From positions 62,001 to 126,000 of the forward strand of contig NZ_NFHP01000002.1 of NCBI RefSeq assembly GCF_002159335.1: a stretch of DNA of 64,000 nucleotides, read 5' to 3'. Of the stretch, positions 51,382-60,048 are shown piece after piece. The stretch comes from Collinsella sp. An7. GTDB taxonomy: Bacteria; Actinomycetota; Coriobacteriia; Coriobacteriales; Coriobacteriaceae. The notes under the pieces are model-generated. The model was not told the DNA's origin and did no database searches. It worked only from the letters and a program-made list of their open reading frames with translations. Both the position numbers and the translations under genes were made by a program. The number at the start of each line of letters is the position of its first letter. The first letter of the stretch is position 1.

Positions 51382-52419
51382 CTACGCCACCGGTTCCTCG
51401 CCCGCGCCGTCGATGTTCTCGGCAAGGCGCGAGGCAAAGGTCCCGAGCGGGTGCGGCTCGCGGTCGAGCTCGTAGGCAACCCGGGTGGAGTGAATCACCG
51501 TGCCCAGGCCCGCGTCGGTCAGAAGCTCGAGCAGAAGCGCGTGCGGAGTCGTACCGTTGATGATGTGCGCGCGGAAGACCCCGCCCTTGAGCGCGGTCAC
51601 GCACGACTGCAGCTTGGGAATCATGCCCTTGGCGATGTCGCCGTGCTCAATCATCTCATCCGCCTCCTCGAGCGTGAGGTTGGAGATAAGCGAGGTCTTG
51701 TCAGAGAAGTCCTCGTAGAGGCCGTCGACGTCGGTGAGGAAGATCGCCTTGTGCGCGTGCACGGCAGCGGCCACGGCGCCCGCTGCCACGTCGGCGTTGA
51801 TGTTATAGAAGCCGCCGTCCTCCCCCTGAGCCACCGTGGCCACCACGGGGATGTACTCGCCACGCATGAGGCTCTCGAGGTAGTCGGCGTTAACGCGCGA
51901 GATCTTTCCCACGCGCCCGAGCTCCGGGTCGAGCTGCTCGGCCACGATCGTGCCGGCGTCGGTGCCCGACACGCCCACGGCCACGTTGCCGTGCTGGTTG
52001 AGCGCCGCCACAAGCTCTTGGTTGACCTTGCCCACGAGCACCTCGCGCACGATCTCCATCACCTCGGGCGTGGTCACGCGCTGGCCGCCCTTAAACTCCA
52101 CTGGCAGGTCGTAGTGACTGAGAGCCTCGTTGATGGCCGCACCGCCACCGTGCACGATCACGATGTTCACGCCGATGATCTTGAGCAGGAGGATGTCGGC
52201 CATCACGTCGCGCCGCAGCTGTTCGTCCACCATGGCCGCGCCGCCGTACTTGATGACGATGGTCTTGCCCGTGAGGTTCTTGATCCAGGGCAGCGCCTCA
52301 AAGAGGAGCTGCGCCGTCTGCTCGTTGGAGATGGGCGAGCGCCGATCGCGTGCGTACTTCATATAGAACTCTCCCGTGGGAACGAAGGGACTACCCGGCA
52401 GGGCGTCTTCTTGAAACAT
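51382..52419 (-). CDS. argB: Acetylglutamate kinase
   Basis: 345 residues, longer than the usual 290-300 because of an N-terminal stretch and a 45-residue tail. KTIVIKYGGAAMVD, ILLLKIIGVNIVIVHGGG, VNQELVAALNQHGNVAVGVSG, YNINADVAAGAVAAAV, IFLTDVDGLYED, GMIPKLQSCVTALKGGV and AHIINGTTPHALLLELLTDAGLGTVI are all present. It phosphorylates N-acetylglutamate, the step commonly inhibited by arginine. The start at 52419 has aggagg seven bases upstream. Confidence 0.96.
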   Translation of the reverse strand: MFQEDALPGSPFVPTGEFYMKYARDRRSPISNEQTAQLLFEALPWIKNLTGKTIVIKYGGAAMVDEQLRRDVMADILLLKIIGVNIVIVHGGGAAINEALSHYDLPVEFKGGQRVTTPEVMEIVREVLVGKVNQELVAALNQHGNVAVGVSGTDAGTIVAEQLDPELGRVGKISRVNADYLESLMRGEYIPVVATVAQGEDGGFYNINADVAAGAVAAAVHAHKAIFLTDVDGLYEDFSDKTSLISNLTLEEADEMIEHGDIAKGMIPKLQSCVTALKGGVFRAHIINGTTPHALLLELLTDAGLGTVIHSTRVAYELDREPHPLGTFASRLAENIDGAGEEPVA

Positions 52420-52527
52420 GCTGACCTCCTGGTGATCACAACGGGGCGGGCGAGCCCGCGGTTCGGAGCGGCACCGGCAGGGCGCCACCGGGGACTGCCG
52501 CCGCAGGGGCGGCGACCCCGCTGCGGT

Positions 52528-53808
52528 CTACGTACGGTAGTCGCCGTTGATGGAGACGTAGTCGTGCGTGAGGTCGCAGGTCCACACGGTCGCCTCGCCC
52601 TCGCCTGCGCCGAGGTCGGCCGCGATGATGATCTCGGGCGCCTCAAAGCGCTTGAGGGCCTCGTCCTCGTCAAAGGGCACCGTGAGGCCACCACGGCACA
52701 CGGGAAGCCCCATGATATCGATCGCCACATCGGCCTGGTCAAAGCGGGCTCCGCACTTGCCGAGCGCCATGGCGATGCGCCCCCAGTTGCAGTCGTGCCC
52801 AGCGATAGCGGTCTTTACGAGCGGCGAGTTGGCGACGGCGCGGGCGGCAAGGTCGGCCTCCGCATCGTTGGCCGCACCGTCAACATGCACCGTCACGAGG
52901 CGCGAGGCACCCTCGCCGTCGGCCGCGATGGCGCGCGCGAGCGTCTCGCACACCACACCGATCGCGCGCTCGAGCTCCTCGTAGGCGAGCGTCCCCGGGG
53001 TGATGCCGGGAACCTCGCAGTCGGGCTCGGCCGCCACGGCGGAGCCGGAGGCGAGCATGAGGCACGTGTCGTTGGTGGAGGTGTCGGAGTCGACCGTCAC
53101 CTTGTTGAAGGTCCGGTTGACGGCGCCCACCAGAAGCTCGTGCAGCACCTCGGGCGAGACGGGAGCGTCGGTGGTGAGACAGGCAATCATGGTGGCCATG
53201 TTGGGCATGATCATGCCCGAGCCCTTGCACATGCCGCCCACGGTAAAGGTCGCGCCCGCGTAGGCCTCGTCGGCCGTCTCGTAGGTGACGGCGTACTCCT
53301 TGGGATGCGTGTCGGTGGTCATGATGGCGCGCGCGGCGTCCGCCCCGCCCTTGCGAGAGAGCGCCTCGGCCGCCATGGGCACGCCCCGCTCAAAGGGGGC
53401 GATGTCGAGCAGCTGGCCAATCACGCCGGTGGAGGCCACGAGCACCTCGCCGGGCTCGCAGCCCATCACCTGCGAGACGATCTCGCAGGTCTCGCGGGCC
53501 GTGGCGATGCCCTCCTCGCCCGTGGCCGCGTTAGCGTTGCCCGAGTTGACGGCGATGGCCCGCACGCGCCCGTAACCAACGCCGCCGAGCTGCGCGCGGC
53601 TCACCGTGACGGGCGCTGCGCAAAAACGATTCTTGGTAAAGACGCCCGCGGCGGCAACCGGCCGGTCGGCCGCAACGAGGGCAAAGTCGAGCCGCTCGGG
53701 GTTCTTGCGAAAGCCCGCGTGCACGCCCGCCGCGGTAAAGCCCCGCGCACTTGTGACGCCGCCGTTGGGGATGCCCCTCAGACGCGTGTCGAAATCATCG
53801 ATATCCAT
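52528..53808 (-). CDS. argJ: Bifunctional ornithine acetyltransferase / N-acetylglutamate synthase
   Basis: 426 residues. It transfers acetyl from N-acetylornithine to glutamate, making the cyclic arginine pathway. GGVTSARGFTAAGVHAGF, AIAVNSGNANAATGEEG, CKGSGMIMPNMATMIACLTTDA with the self-cleavage Ala-Thr (KGSGMI-x8-ATM-type) site, SDTSTNDT and HDCNWGRIAMALG. Cleavage at the Thr gives the two subunits in this family. Starts 106 bp after argC. Confidence 0.95.
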   Translation of the reverse strand: MDIDDFDTRLRGIPNGGVTSARGFTAAGVHAGFRKNPERLDFALVAADRPVAAAGVFTKNRFCAAPVTVSRAQLGGVGYGRVRAIAVNSGNANAATGEEGIATARETCEIVSQVMGCEPGEVLVASTGVIGQLLDIAPFERGVPMAAEALSRKGGADAARAIMTTDTHPKEYAVTYETADEAYAGATFTVGGMCKGSGMIMPNMATMIACLTTDAPVSPEVLHELLVGAVNRTFNKVTVDSDTSTNDTCLMLASGSAVAAEPDCEVPGITPGTLAYEELERAIGVVCETLARAIAADGEGASRLVTVHVDGAANDAEADLAARAVANSPLVKTAIAGHDCNWGRIAMALGKCGARFDQADVAIDIMGLPVCRGGLTVPFDEDEALKRFEAPEIIIAADLGAGEGEATVWTCDLTHDYVSINGDYRT

Positions 53809-53913
53809 GCGTTCCCGTTCCCTAAACGTGGTTGACCGTGCCGTAGATGGTACCCCTCTCGCGGGGCGCGCAGACCCGTCGCCGCCGCAACGCCGCAACG
53901 TCGCGCCCGTGCG

Positions 53914-54981
53914 CTACACCGGAAGCGCCATGACGGGGAGACCCGCCGCTTCGGACAGGCCAAAGACGATGTTGGCGCACTGAACGGCCTGACCGGCCGC
54001 GCCCTTGCAGAGGTTATCGATAGCGCCCATGGCTACGAGCACGCCGGTGCGCGCATCGAGCGCAAGCCCCACCTGGCAGACGTTGCTCCCCGCAACCGAG
54101 GCCGTCTGCGGGCACGCGCCCGCGTCGAGCACGTGCACAAAGGGACGGCCGGCATAGAAGGCGCGGTAGCGCTCCACGAGCTCCTCGGCGGTGAGGTCTG
54201 CGGCGGCGGGCCCCAGGGGAAGCGTCACCGTAGAGAGTAGGCCGCGCTTGAGCGGCGCCAGGTGCGGCGTAAAGACCACGCGCCCCGGCAGATCGAGAAT
54301 CTGCTCGATCTCGGGCGTGTGCCGGTGGCGGCAGACGTTGTACGCCTCGACGTTCTCCTCGGCATGGCAGAAGTGCGTGCGGGCGCTCGGGGTCTTGCCT
54401 GCGCCCGTTACGCCCGAGATCGCGTCCACCACAACGGGCGCACCGGGGGCCACGAGCCCTGCGCGAACCGCCGGCGCCGCAGCGAGCGAGGTTGCCGTGG
54501 GGTAGCACCCCGCGCAGGCCACGAGCACGGCGTCGCCCGCCGCATGGCGCGTGGCAAGGGCGGCAAGCTCGTCGGCGAAGAGCTCGGGGAGGCCGAAGGC
54601 GCGCTCGGCAAGGAGCTCCGGGGAGGTGTGGGGCACGCCGTACCATGTCTCGTAGACCGCCGGGTCGGAGAGGCGGTAATCGGCCGAGAGGTCGACGACC
54701 GTAACCCCCGCGGCAAGAAGCGAGGGCACCTGGGCGAGCGCCGCCGTGTGCGGCACCGCCAGAAAGACCACGTCGCAGCCTGCGAGCTCCGGCGCATCGT
54801 GGCCCGAGAAGACCAGGTCGCTCGCCCCGGTAAAGGCCGGATAGGTCGATGCGAGCGGGGTGCCCGCATCGGCGTTGGACGTGATGACCGTCAGCTCAAA
54901 GTCCGGGTGAGCCAGCAGCAGGCGGACAAGCTCCACCCCCGCGTAGCCGGCTGCGCCCACCACACCCGCCCGATATGCCAT
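53914..54981 (-). CDS. argC: N-acetyl-gamma-glutamyl-phosphate reductase
   Basis: 355 residues. NADPH-dependent reductase, the second step after ArgB. GVVGAAGYAGVELVRLLLAHP is the Rossmann motif; VACAGCYPTATSLA contains the catalytic Cys; HTPEIEQIL and FTPHLAPLKRGLLSTVTL follow. The start at 54981 is preferred since aaggag is then nine bases upstream; TTG at 54990 touches the Shine-Dalgarno. First gene of the operon, behind ArgR-like boxes. Confidence 0.96.
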   Translation of the reverse strand: MAYRAGVVGAAGYAGVELVRLLLAHPDFELTVITSNADAGTPLASTYPAFTGASDLVFSGHDAPELAGCDVVFLAVPHTAALAQVPSLLAAGVTVVDLSADYRLSDPAVYETWYGVPHTSPELLAERAFGLPELFADELAALATRHAAGDAVLVACAGCYPTATSLAAAPAVRAGLVAPGAPVVVDAISGVTGAGKTPSARTHFCHAEENVEAYNVCRHRHTPEIEQILDLPGRVVFTPHLAPLKRGLLSTVTLPLGPAAADLTAEELVERYRAFYAGRPFVHVLDAGACPQTASVAGSNVCQVGLALDARTGVLVAMGAIDNLCKGAAGQAVQCANIVFGLSEAAGLPVMALPV

Positions 54982-54994
54982 CGCGCTCAACTCC

Positions 54995-55062
54995 TTTGCA
55001 TATTATTTGCCATTATTTGCAATATTCTGCATATTATGGCCCTGCTATGTAGTTCTCTGGAA
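54995..55062 (-). promoter_or_regulatory. argC promoter with ArgR-box-like repeats
   Basis: Plus-strand 54995-55034 is a run of tttgcat / atttgc half-sites (tttgcatattatttgc, then cattatttgcaatattctg), ending next to the Shine-Dalgarno of argC. On the minus strand CATAAT (55038-55033) with TTCCAG 18 bases upstream is a plausible promoter whose start would fall in these boxes. It resembles the region before the amino-acid importer (16696-16767). Confidence 0.55.
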
Positions 55063-55218
55063 GAATAGCACGATATGATGCGGTATGCCACCGCAGGATG
55101 CCCATTGCGCAACACGACACGAAGTCGCAACAGTTGGGGGCGGGAGCGACGAGGACGCGGGCTGCGAAACGGCCAATAGCCCGGCCGACACGCTGTGAGC
55201 CGCCGCCCACCATACACA

Positions 55219-55262
55219 AACGCCCGGTGATGGACCCACAGCTTGGGTCTATCGCCGGGCGC
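55219..55262 (-). terminator. Terminator of the HAD phosphatase gene
   Basis: On the minus strand agcgcccggcgatagaccca pairs almost fully with tgggtccatcaccgggcgtt, then ttgtgt. About 30 bp after the stop. Confidence 0.75.
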
Positions 55263-55291
55263 TCAGCGCGTCCCTGCAGGCAAGCGTGCCG

Positions 55292-56149
55292 CTAGATCAG
55301 GCCAAAGTGCGCGAGGCCCGCGGGCACGCCGTCGTCCGCGGCGGAGAGCGTCACGTAGTCGGCAACCTCCTTGACCTGCGGAAGGGCGTTGCCCATGGCC
55401 ACAAAGGTCTCCACCGCGGGTGCCATGGAGAGGTCGTTTTCCGAATCGCCAAAGGCGAAGGTGCGCTCGCGGCCGTGGTTGAGAAAGCGCAGCGCCGCCT
55501 CGATACCCGTCCCCTTGTCGACCCCCTTGAGCGAGCACTCGTACACCCCGCCCTGCAGGTCGCAGATGGTAAAGTGCTCCTCAACAAACGCGCGGAGCGC
55601 CGCGTCCTCCAAAAACGCGGTGCCGTACACGCAGAACTTCTGGAAGCGGCACGGCTCCACGTAAGGCTCCACGTCGGCGACCGTCCGCGCAAGGACCGAG
55701 CGCCCGTTGTGGAGCTCAGCGCCCGAGGGCCGCAACTCGACGTTACGCACGTTGCTCTCAAAGGTGAGGTCGACGCCGGCGCGCACAAAGCGCTCCGCGA
55801 CCTCGAGCACAAGCTCCGGGCTCAAATGCTCGTCGCGCACGACGGTATCCCCCACCTGCACGTAGGCACCCGCTGCGCCCACAACGCCCGTGGGCTCGAG
55901 CTCCCAGAGTGAGGGCATCACAAACGGCAGAGAGCGGCCCGTGCAGATAAAGGTGAGGTTGCCGCGCTCGCGCATCCGGCGGAAGGCGTCGTAGACCGCA
56001 GGCGTGGGCTTGATCTGCTCCGCGCTGTTGACGTCGGCCGTCTTTTGCTTCTCCATCTGCTTAAAGTCGCGCCACACGAGCGTGCCGTCCACATCAAAGA
56101 ACGCCACGGCGCAGGTCGTTGCCGCATCAGTTGCTGCCGTTGCCTCCAT
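55292..56149 (-). CDS. Cof-type HAD-superfamily hydrolase
   Basis: 285 residues. Phosphatase of the Cof/IIB class that acts on sugar phosphates or cofactors. AFFDVDGTLVWR is HAD motif I (nucleophile and acid Asp), FICTGRSLPF motif II, and the conserved Lys followed by FAFGDSENDLSMAP is motif IV; the cap lies between. The start at 56149 has aaggggacc upstream; the longer upstream frame has no family features. Substrate unknown. Confidence 0.88.
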   Translation of the reverse strand: MEATAATDAATTCAVAFFDVDGTLVWRDFKQMEKQKTADVNSAEQIKPTPAVYDAFRRMRERGNLTFICTGRSLPFVMPSLWELEPTGVVGAAGAYVQVGDTVVRDEHLSPELVLEVAERFVRAGVDLTFESNVRNVELRPSGAELHNGRSVLARTVADVEPYVEPCRFQKFCVYGTAFLEDAALRAFVEEHFTICDLQGGVYECSLKGVDKGTGIEAALRFLNHGRERTFAFGDSENDLSMAPAVETFVAMGNALPQVKEVADYVTLSAADDGVPAGLAHFGLI

Positions 56150-56618
56150 CGGTCCCCTTTCGCGCATCGTCTTTTCCGGGGGACAGTGTACTCCAGCGCC
56201 GACCATCCCGCTTGGGGCGTGTCGCACGGGGACGGGTGCGAATTGCGGCTGCTGGCGGGGCAAGCCGCGAGGGCAGTCAGGATGCGTGTTCGATGCGCCC
56301 ACGGGGCGTCGTGGGACATTGCGCCAACGTAGAGACGACCGCACGCGACCGGAGTGCCCGCTCATAGCGTGGAGCCGCTTGCCCGATGTTCGCTTTTGTG
56401 CCCGAGACATGCGACAATGCTGGCTCAGTATACACCGGTTAACAGGTAGCTCGCGCTCCGGCGATGGCCGCACAGCCGCACTGCTAAGCTGGCCGCACTC
56501 GTGCCAGAGCTTGGCAGCGTTCCAGCCAAGGCGCGCACCACCGTCCAACCGCGCCCCTACACCCCGTGCCCGATGTGCCGCCCCGTGACCGCGCGGCCGA
56601 CGCCCCAAAGGAGGAACC
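56150..56618. other. Intergenic region, nothing recognised
   Basis: 469 bp between the divergent HAD and NusG_II genes. Presumably it holds two promoters, but I can point to no convincing boxes. Open frames lack ribosome sites and family features. Confidence 0.4.
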
Positions 56619-57035
56619 GTGCCCAAACTCAAGACTGGAGACTGCGTGCTCATCGTACTCGCGCTCGTTGCCTGCCTTGTCGCGGCGGTGTGGTTTGGCG
56701 GGCAGGGCCTGGGGTTTTGGGGTGCCGACGGATCGGCGGACGACGCGGGCCTTATTGTTGTCGCCCAGTCGCGCAACGGCTTCTATCGGGCAGACCCGCT
56801 GAACTCCGACGTTACCTATACCGTCGAGGCTGCGGGGGACGCCTCGGCCGAGCACGGCTACAACACGGTACGCATTCACGACGGCGTAGCGGAGGTTGCC
56901 GAGGCGGACTGCTCCAACCAGATCTGCGTTGAGCACGACCCCATCAGCCAGCCCGGCGAGCAGATCGTCTGCCTTCCCCATGGCCTGGTGGTTGAGGTCG
57001 TGGCCGACGAGGAAGACGCCGCAGAGCTTGTATAG
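56619..57035 (+). CDS. NusG_II-domain protein with membrane anchor
   Basis: 138 residues. One N-terminal membrane helix (CVLIVLALVACLVAAVWFGG, about 9-28), a short linker, then an extracytoplasmic NusG domain II-like domain with VRIHDGVAEVAEADCSNQIC and PGEQIVCLPHGLVVEV. The two paired cysteines (D-C-x4-C and I-V-C-L-P-H) are the hallmark of this family, often found beside ApbE or quinone-related genes; no such neighbour is seen here. GTG start after aaaggagg. Role unknown, possibly redox or flavin related. Confidence 0.8.
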   Translation: MPKLKTGDCVLIVLALVACLVAAVWFGGQGLGFWGADGSADDAGLIVVAQSRNGFYRADPLNSDVTYTVEAAGDASAEHGYNTVRIHDGVAEVAEADCSNQICVEHDPISQPGEQIVCLPHGLVVEVVADEEDAAELV

Positions 57036-57212
57036 CGACGGGGCGGGACGGACAAACCAGCCGACCGTCCTCCACACCCCACCCTCCCTCGCGTCCCCGC
57101 GCCGCCACACCGCCTTCACCCAGCGGGTACACTGATGTGGTACTCTATCCCATTCGACCATGGCCGGGAGCCAATCTAGACCCGGCCGCAGAACAAGGCG
57201 AAGGGAGGCGCC

Positions 57213-58295
57213 ATGGCGTTCGACCCCATCCAAGAAGACTGCCTGCGCCTCACGCTCGAGGCCATGCGCCGCGAGCATATCTACCCGCTTGAGGACGCTG
57301 TTTTTGCCGAGCAGTGCGCAGAGGCGTATCGGCGCGACCCGGCGAGCCTCATCGTGCACGACCGCGACCGCTCCTTCCACCTCGTGGCGCTTGCCACCGA
57401 GGCCATCGACTACCGCATTCCCTTTATCGGCGACGACGCCGAGGCCGAGCGCCTGACCTCCCAGGCTGAGCACCAGCTCCAGGAGGCCCTCGATCTTGAC
57501 CCGGGCAACTGGGACGCGCGGCGCATGCTCGCCGCGCTCGGGGCGGCCTCCAACGACGAGTATGTAACCTATCTGGTAGACCACCGCGCAGAGGTCGAGT
57601 TGGCCACAGAGGCGCTCGCCGCCGACGCGCACGACCCCTACAGCCGCGAGTATGCCATCGGGCTCGGCCGGCTCCCCTACCTGCGCTGGCTCGCCGCGCT
57701 CGCCTCGCACGCACTCATCGCCGGCAAGTACCGCCTAGCGCTCCAGGCTGTCGAGGACTGCCTTGCCGCCGCCCCCGACGACCCGGGCGACGTGCGACAT
57801 ACCGGCATGCTCGCCCTCGCCAAGCTCGAGACCCCGCGCGAGGAGCTCGCCCGCTGGCGCCGCGCCCACGCCACGGCTTACCTGCCGCCCATCCCCTTCC
57901 GCCGCCGGCATCACACGACCGAGAAGACGCCTGACGCCTGGACGCTCCTCGCCGAGCTTGCCGCGGCATACCACGAACTCGACTTTACCGGCGCCACCAG
58001 AGCGCTCCGCTCCCTCATGCGCGCCTATCCCCGTGCGGCCGAGCCGCTCTACTACCAGGCGGAGTTTCCTGAGGGGGTCTTTGCCCGCGTGCACGTGCTG
58101 CCGCAGAGCGATGACGAGCTGATCCTTGCGCTCAGCGAGGCCACGCCGCTGCTGCAAGAGGGCATCGGCTCGCCCGAGAGCGCCTGCCTGGCATCGTGGA
58201 TCGCCACTAACCCGCTCGTGACCAACGGGCTCGAGCGGCGCGCTGCGCCGTCCGCCGGCACCGAGCGCCGCCGGCCGCTGGGAGGGGAGCTCTAA
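57213..58295 (+). CDS. Helical-repeat protein of unknown function (paralogue A)
   Basis: 360 residues, soluble, Ala/Leu-rich and helical. It has TPR-like stretches (AEHQLQEALDLDPGNWDARRML about 88-110; ASHALIAGKYRLALQAVEDCLAAAPDDPG about 170-198; WTLLAELAAAYHELDFTGATRALRSLM about 248-275). I cannot assign a family. It resembles the protein encoded next in order and spacing of two segments, so the two are probably paralogues. The stop overlaps the next start (TAATG), hence coupled translation. aagggagg before the ATG supports the start. Confidence 0.75.
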   Translation: MAFDPIQEDCLRLTLEAMRREHIYPLEDAVFAEQCAEAYRRDPASLIVHDRDRSFHLVALATEAIDYRIPFIGDDAEAERLTSQAEHQLQEALDLDPGNWDARRMLAALGAASNDEYVTYLVDHRAEVELATEALAADAHDPYSREYAIGLGRLPYLRWLAALASHALIAGKYRLALQAVEDCLAAAPDDPGDVRHTGMLALAKLETPREELARWRRAHATAYLPPIPFRRRHHTTEKTPDAWTLLAELAAAYHELDFTGATRALRSLMRAYPRAAEPLYYQAEFPEGVFARVHVLPQSDDELILALSEATPLLQEGIGSPESACLASWIATNPLVTNGLERRAAPSAGTERRRPLGGEL

Positions 58296-59413
58296 TGGAG
58301 CCGCGCGCCTACCTCTGCGCCTATCTGGAGGCGCGCTATCTGAGCGAGCACGCCGAGCTCACGCCTGCCGCGCGCGAGCTCGTGCACAGCGACGTGCGCA
58401 CCCGGCCCGAGAAGTACGCCCAGACCGACCATGCGCAGGCACTCCTTGCCTACACGCGTGCGCATGAGCAGCTCATGGCGGCGCTTGCGAGCTTTGACGA
58501 TCTTTCGGACGAAGAGTTTGAGCGCCGCCGTGCCCAGCTCTTTGGCGAGGCGCGCGGCACCTTTGGGCGCATCGCCCACGAAGACCAGCTCTGCGTGGAC
58601 GCGCGGCTTATGACGATCCTTCTTGCAGACGTGCCCATCGATGCGGCCCTCGGCGACCTCCTTAAGCTCGAAAGCGAGGTTCGGGCGCATCTTACCTCTG
58701 GCGTTACGGGCTTTGACCTCGAGGCTCCTCACTATTGGCGCGCAGACGAGCTCTCAGCGCGCGGCCTGAGCGCTGCGGAGCGCACCGTGCGCGAGCCCGA
58801 GGTTGTGGGCTGGCTGCACGTGCTCGAGGCGCTCGCGAACCTCTGCCTTGCCAGTGCTCGCTACCGCCCCGCCATCTCGTACGCGCGCATGGTGCGCGCC
58901 GCCGTGGGCTACCCCAACCATGCCGAGGGCACGGTCTTTCTGGCGCTCGCGCGCCTCGAAGACGAAGAGGGGTTCTTCTCGTTTGCGCACGAGCTTGAGA
59001 GCGAGAGCCATACGGAGGACGGCACTGGTAGCGACGCGGTCGCTGCCGCCGGGGCCGAAATCAGCGCAGACCTGCCCGTCGGCGCGCCGCTCGCGGTGGA
59101 CGACTCGCCGTGGTATCTCCTTGGCCGGACGCTTCTGCTCTACAAGCTCGGCAAGCGCAAGCCCGCCCAGCGGTCGCTGCGCGACTTTGCCGCGCGGTGC
59201 GAGGGCGGCGCGTTCTTCTTGCTCAACCCCACCTACCTCGACCCCTACCTACCCGTGCGGCCCGCCCCGCGCGAGGCGTGGGACCTCACCCACCAGGCGG
59301 TCTGGGAAGCCGACGGAATCATCGCCGATACGCCCGACTTTGTGGGGTGGGCCGAGGGCGTGAACGGCATCTTTGACAGCTCCGAGGGCTTTGCGGCGCG
59401 CAACGGGTTCTAG
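58295..59413 (+). CDS. Helical-repeat protein of unknown function (paralogue B)
   Basis: 372 residues. Segments parallel paralogue A: LANLCLASARYRPAISYARMVRAAVGYPNHAEGTVFLALARLEDEE (about 187-232) matches A's ASHALIAGKYRLALQ... region, and SPWYLLGRTLLLYKLGKRKPAQRSLRDFA (about 270-298) matches A's WTLLAELAAAYHELDFTGA... region. A and B are coupled by TAATG and likely form a complex or sequential pair. No catalytic motif, signal or membrane segment is seen. ggaggggag precedes the start. Confidence 0.75.
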   Translation: MEPRAYLCAYLEARYLSEHAELTPAARELVHSDVRTRPEKYAQTDHAQALLAYTRAHEQLMAALASFDDLSDEEFERRRAQLFGEARGTFGRIAHEDQLCVDARLMTILLADVPIDAALGDLLKLESEVRAHLTSGVTGFDLEAPHYWRADELSARGLSAAERTVREPEVVGWLHVLEALANLCLASARYRPAISYARMVRAAVGYPNHAEGTVFLALARLEDEEGFFSFAHELESESHTEDGTGSDAVAAAGAEISADLPVGAPLAVDDSPWYLLGRTLLLYKLGKRKPAQRSLRDFAARCEGGAFFLLNPTYLDPYLPVRPAPREAWDLTHQAVWEADGIIADTPDFVGWAEGVNGIFDSSEGFAARNGF

Positions 59414-59484
59414 GGAGCCGTTCGGCGCCCATCTGCCGTGCCCGCATCCCACGGCGCGCGCCCAAGGGACCCGCGCTCCCCGCG

Positions 59485-59536
59485 CCCACCCAACGCCCCG
59501 CGCGCCCGGGCCCACCCAACGCCCCGCGCGCCCGGG
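59485..59536. repeat. Perfect 26-bp tandem duplication
   Basis: Two identical head-to-tail copies of a 26-bp unit starting cccacccaacgccccg (59485-59510, 59511-59536), with a partial third before them. Located 50 bp before the FKBP gene. Confidence 0.7.
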
Positions 59537-59589
59537 CCCACGCCTGCGGTATAGTAATCGGCGACCATTCCGCACGTACAAGGAGCAAG

Positions 59590-60048
59590 ATGCCCAACTT
59601 CTCCCTCAAGAACAAAGTCACCGTCCATTACACCGGCCGCTTTGACGACGGCGGGGTTTTTGACACCACCGAGGGCCGCGAGCCCCTCACCTATGTGGAG
59701 GGTGCGCACGAGGTCGTTCCCGGGTTTGAGGCGGCCGTTGCCGGCATGCAGCCCGGAGAGAAGAAGACCGTAACGCTCGCGCCCGCCCAAGCGTACGGCG
59801 AGCGCCGTGCCGACCTCATCTGCAGCATGCCCACCGTGGAGATTCCCAACTACGACGACCTCGTGGTGGGTCAGCTCATCTACCTCATGAACAGCGACGG
59901 CTACCAGCGGCTCGCCCGCGTGCTGCGCGTGCAGGACGACGGCGAGACGGTCTTTGACTTCAACCATCCCATGGCGGGGTGCACGCTCACGTTTGACCTG
60001 GAGCTCGTCTCGCGCGAGCCCGTTGAGGAGGATGAGGCCGATGCGTAA
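59590..60048 (+). CDS. FKBP/SlyD-type peptidyl-prolyl isomerase
   Basis: 152 residues. VTVHYTGRFDDGGVFDTT and VVPGFEAAVAGMQPGEKKTVTLAPAQAYGER are FKBP core motifs; residues about 75-125 form the SlyD-type insert-in-flap region, and the core closes with FDFNHPMAGCTLTFDLELV. There is no His-rich metal tail. It assists protein folding at proline peptide bonds. aaggagc precedes the ATG. It overlaps the next gene by 8 bases, hinting at functional coupling to an Fe-S protein. Confidence 0.92.
   Translation: MPNFSLKNKVTVHYTGRFDDGGVFDTTEGREPLTYVEGAHEVVPGFEAAVAGMQPGEKKTVTLAPAQAYGERRADLICSMPTVEIPNYDDLVVGQLIYLMNSDGYQRLARVLRVQDDGETVFDFNHPMAGCTLTFDLELVSREPVEEDEADA

Noticed and set aside
56004-56588. 194-codon plus-strand frame between HAD and NusG_II genes
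   Set aside because: Mostly antisense to the HAD gene and mixed composition afterwards; no recognisable product.
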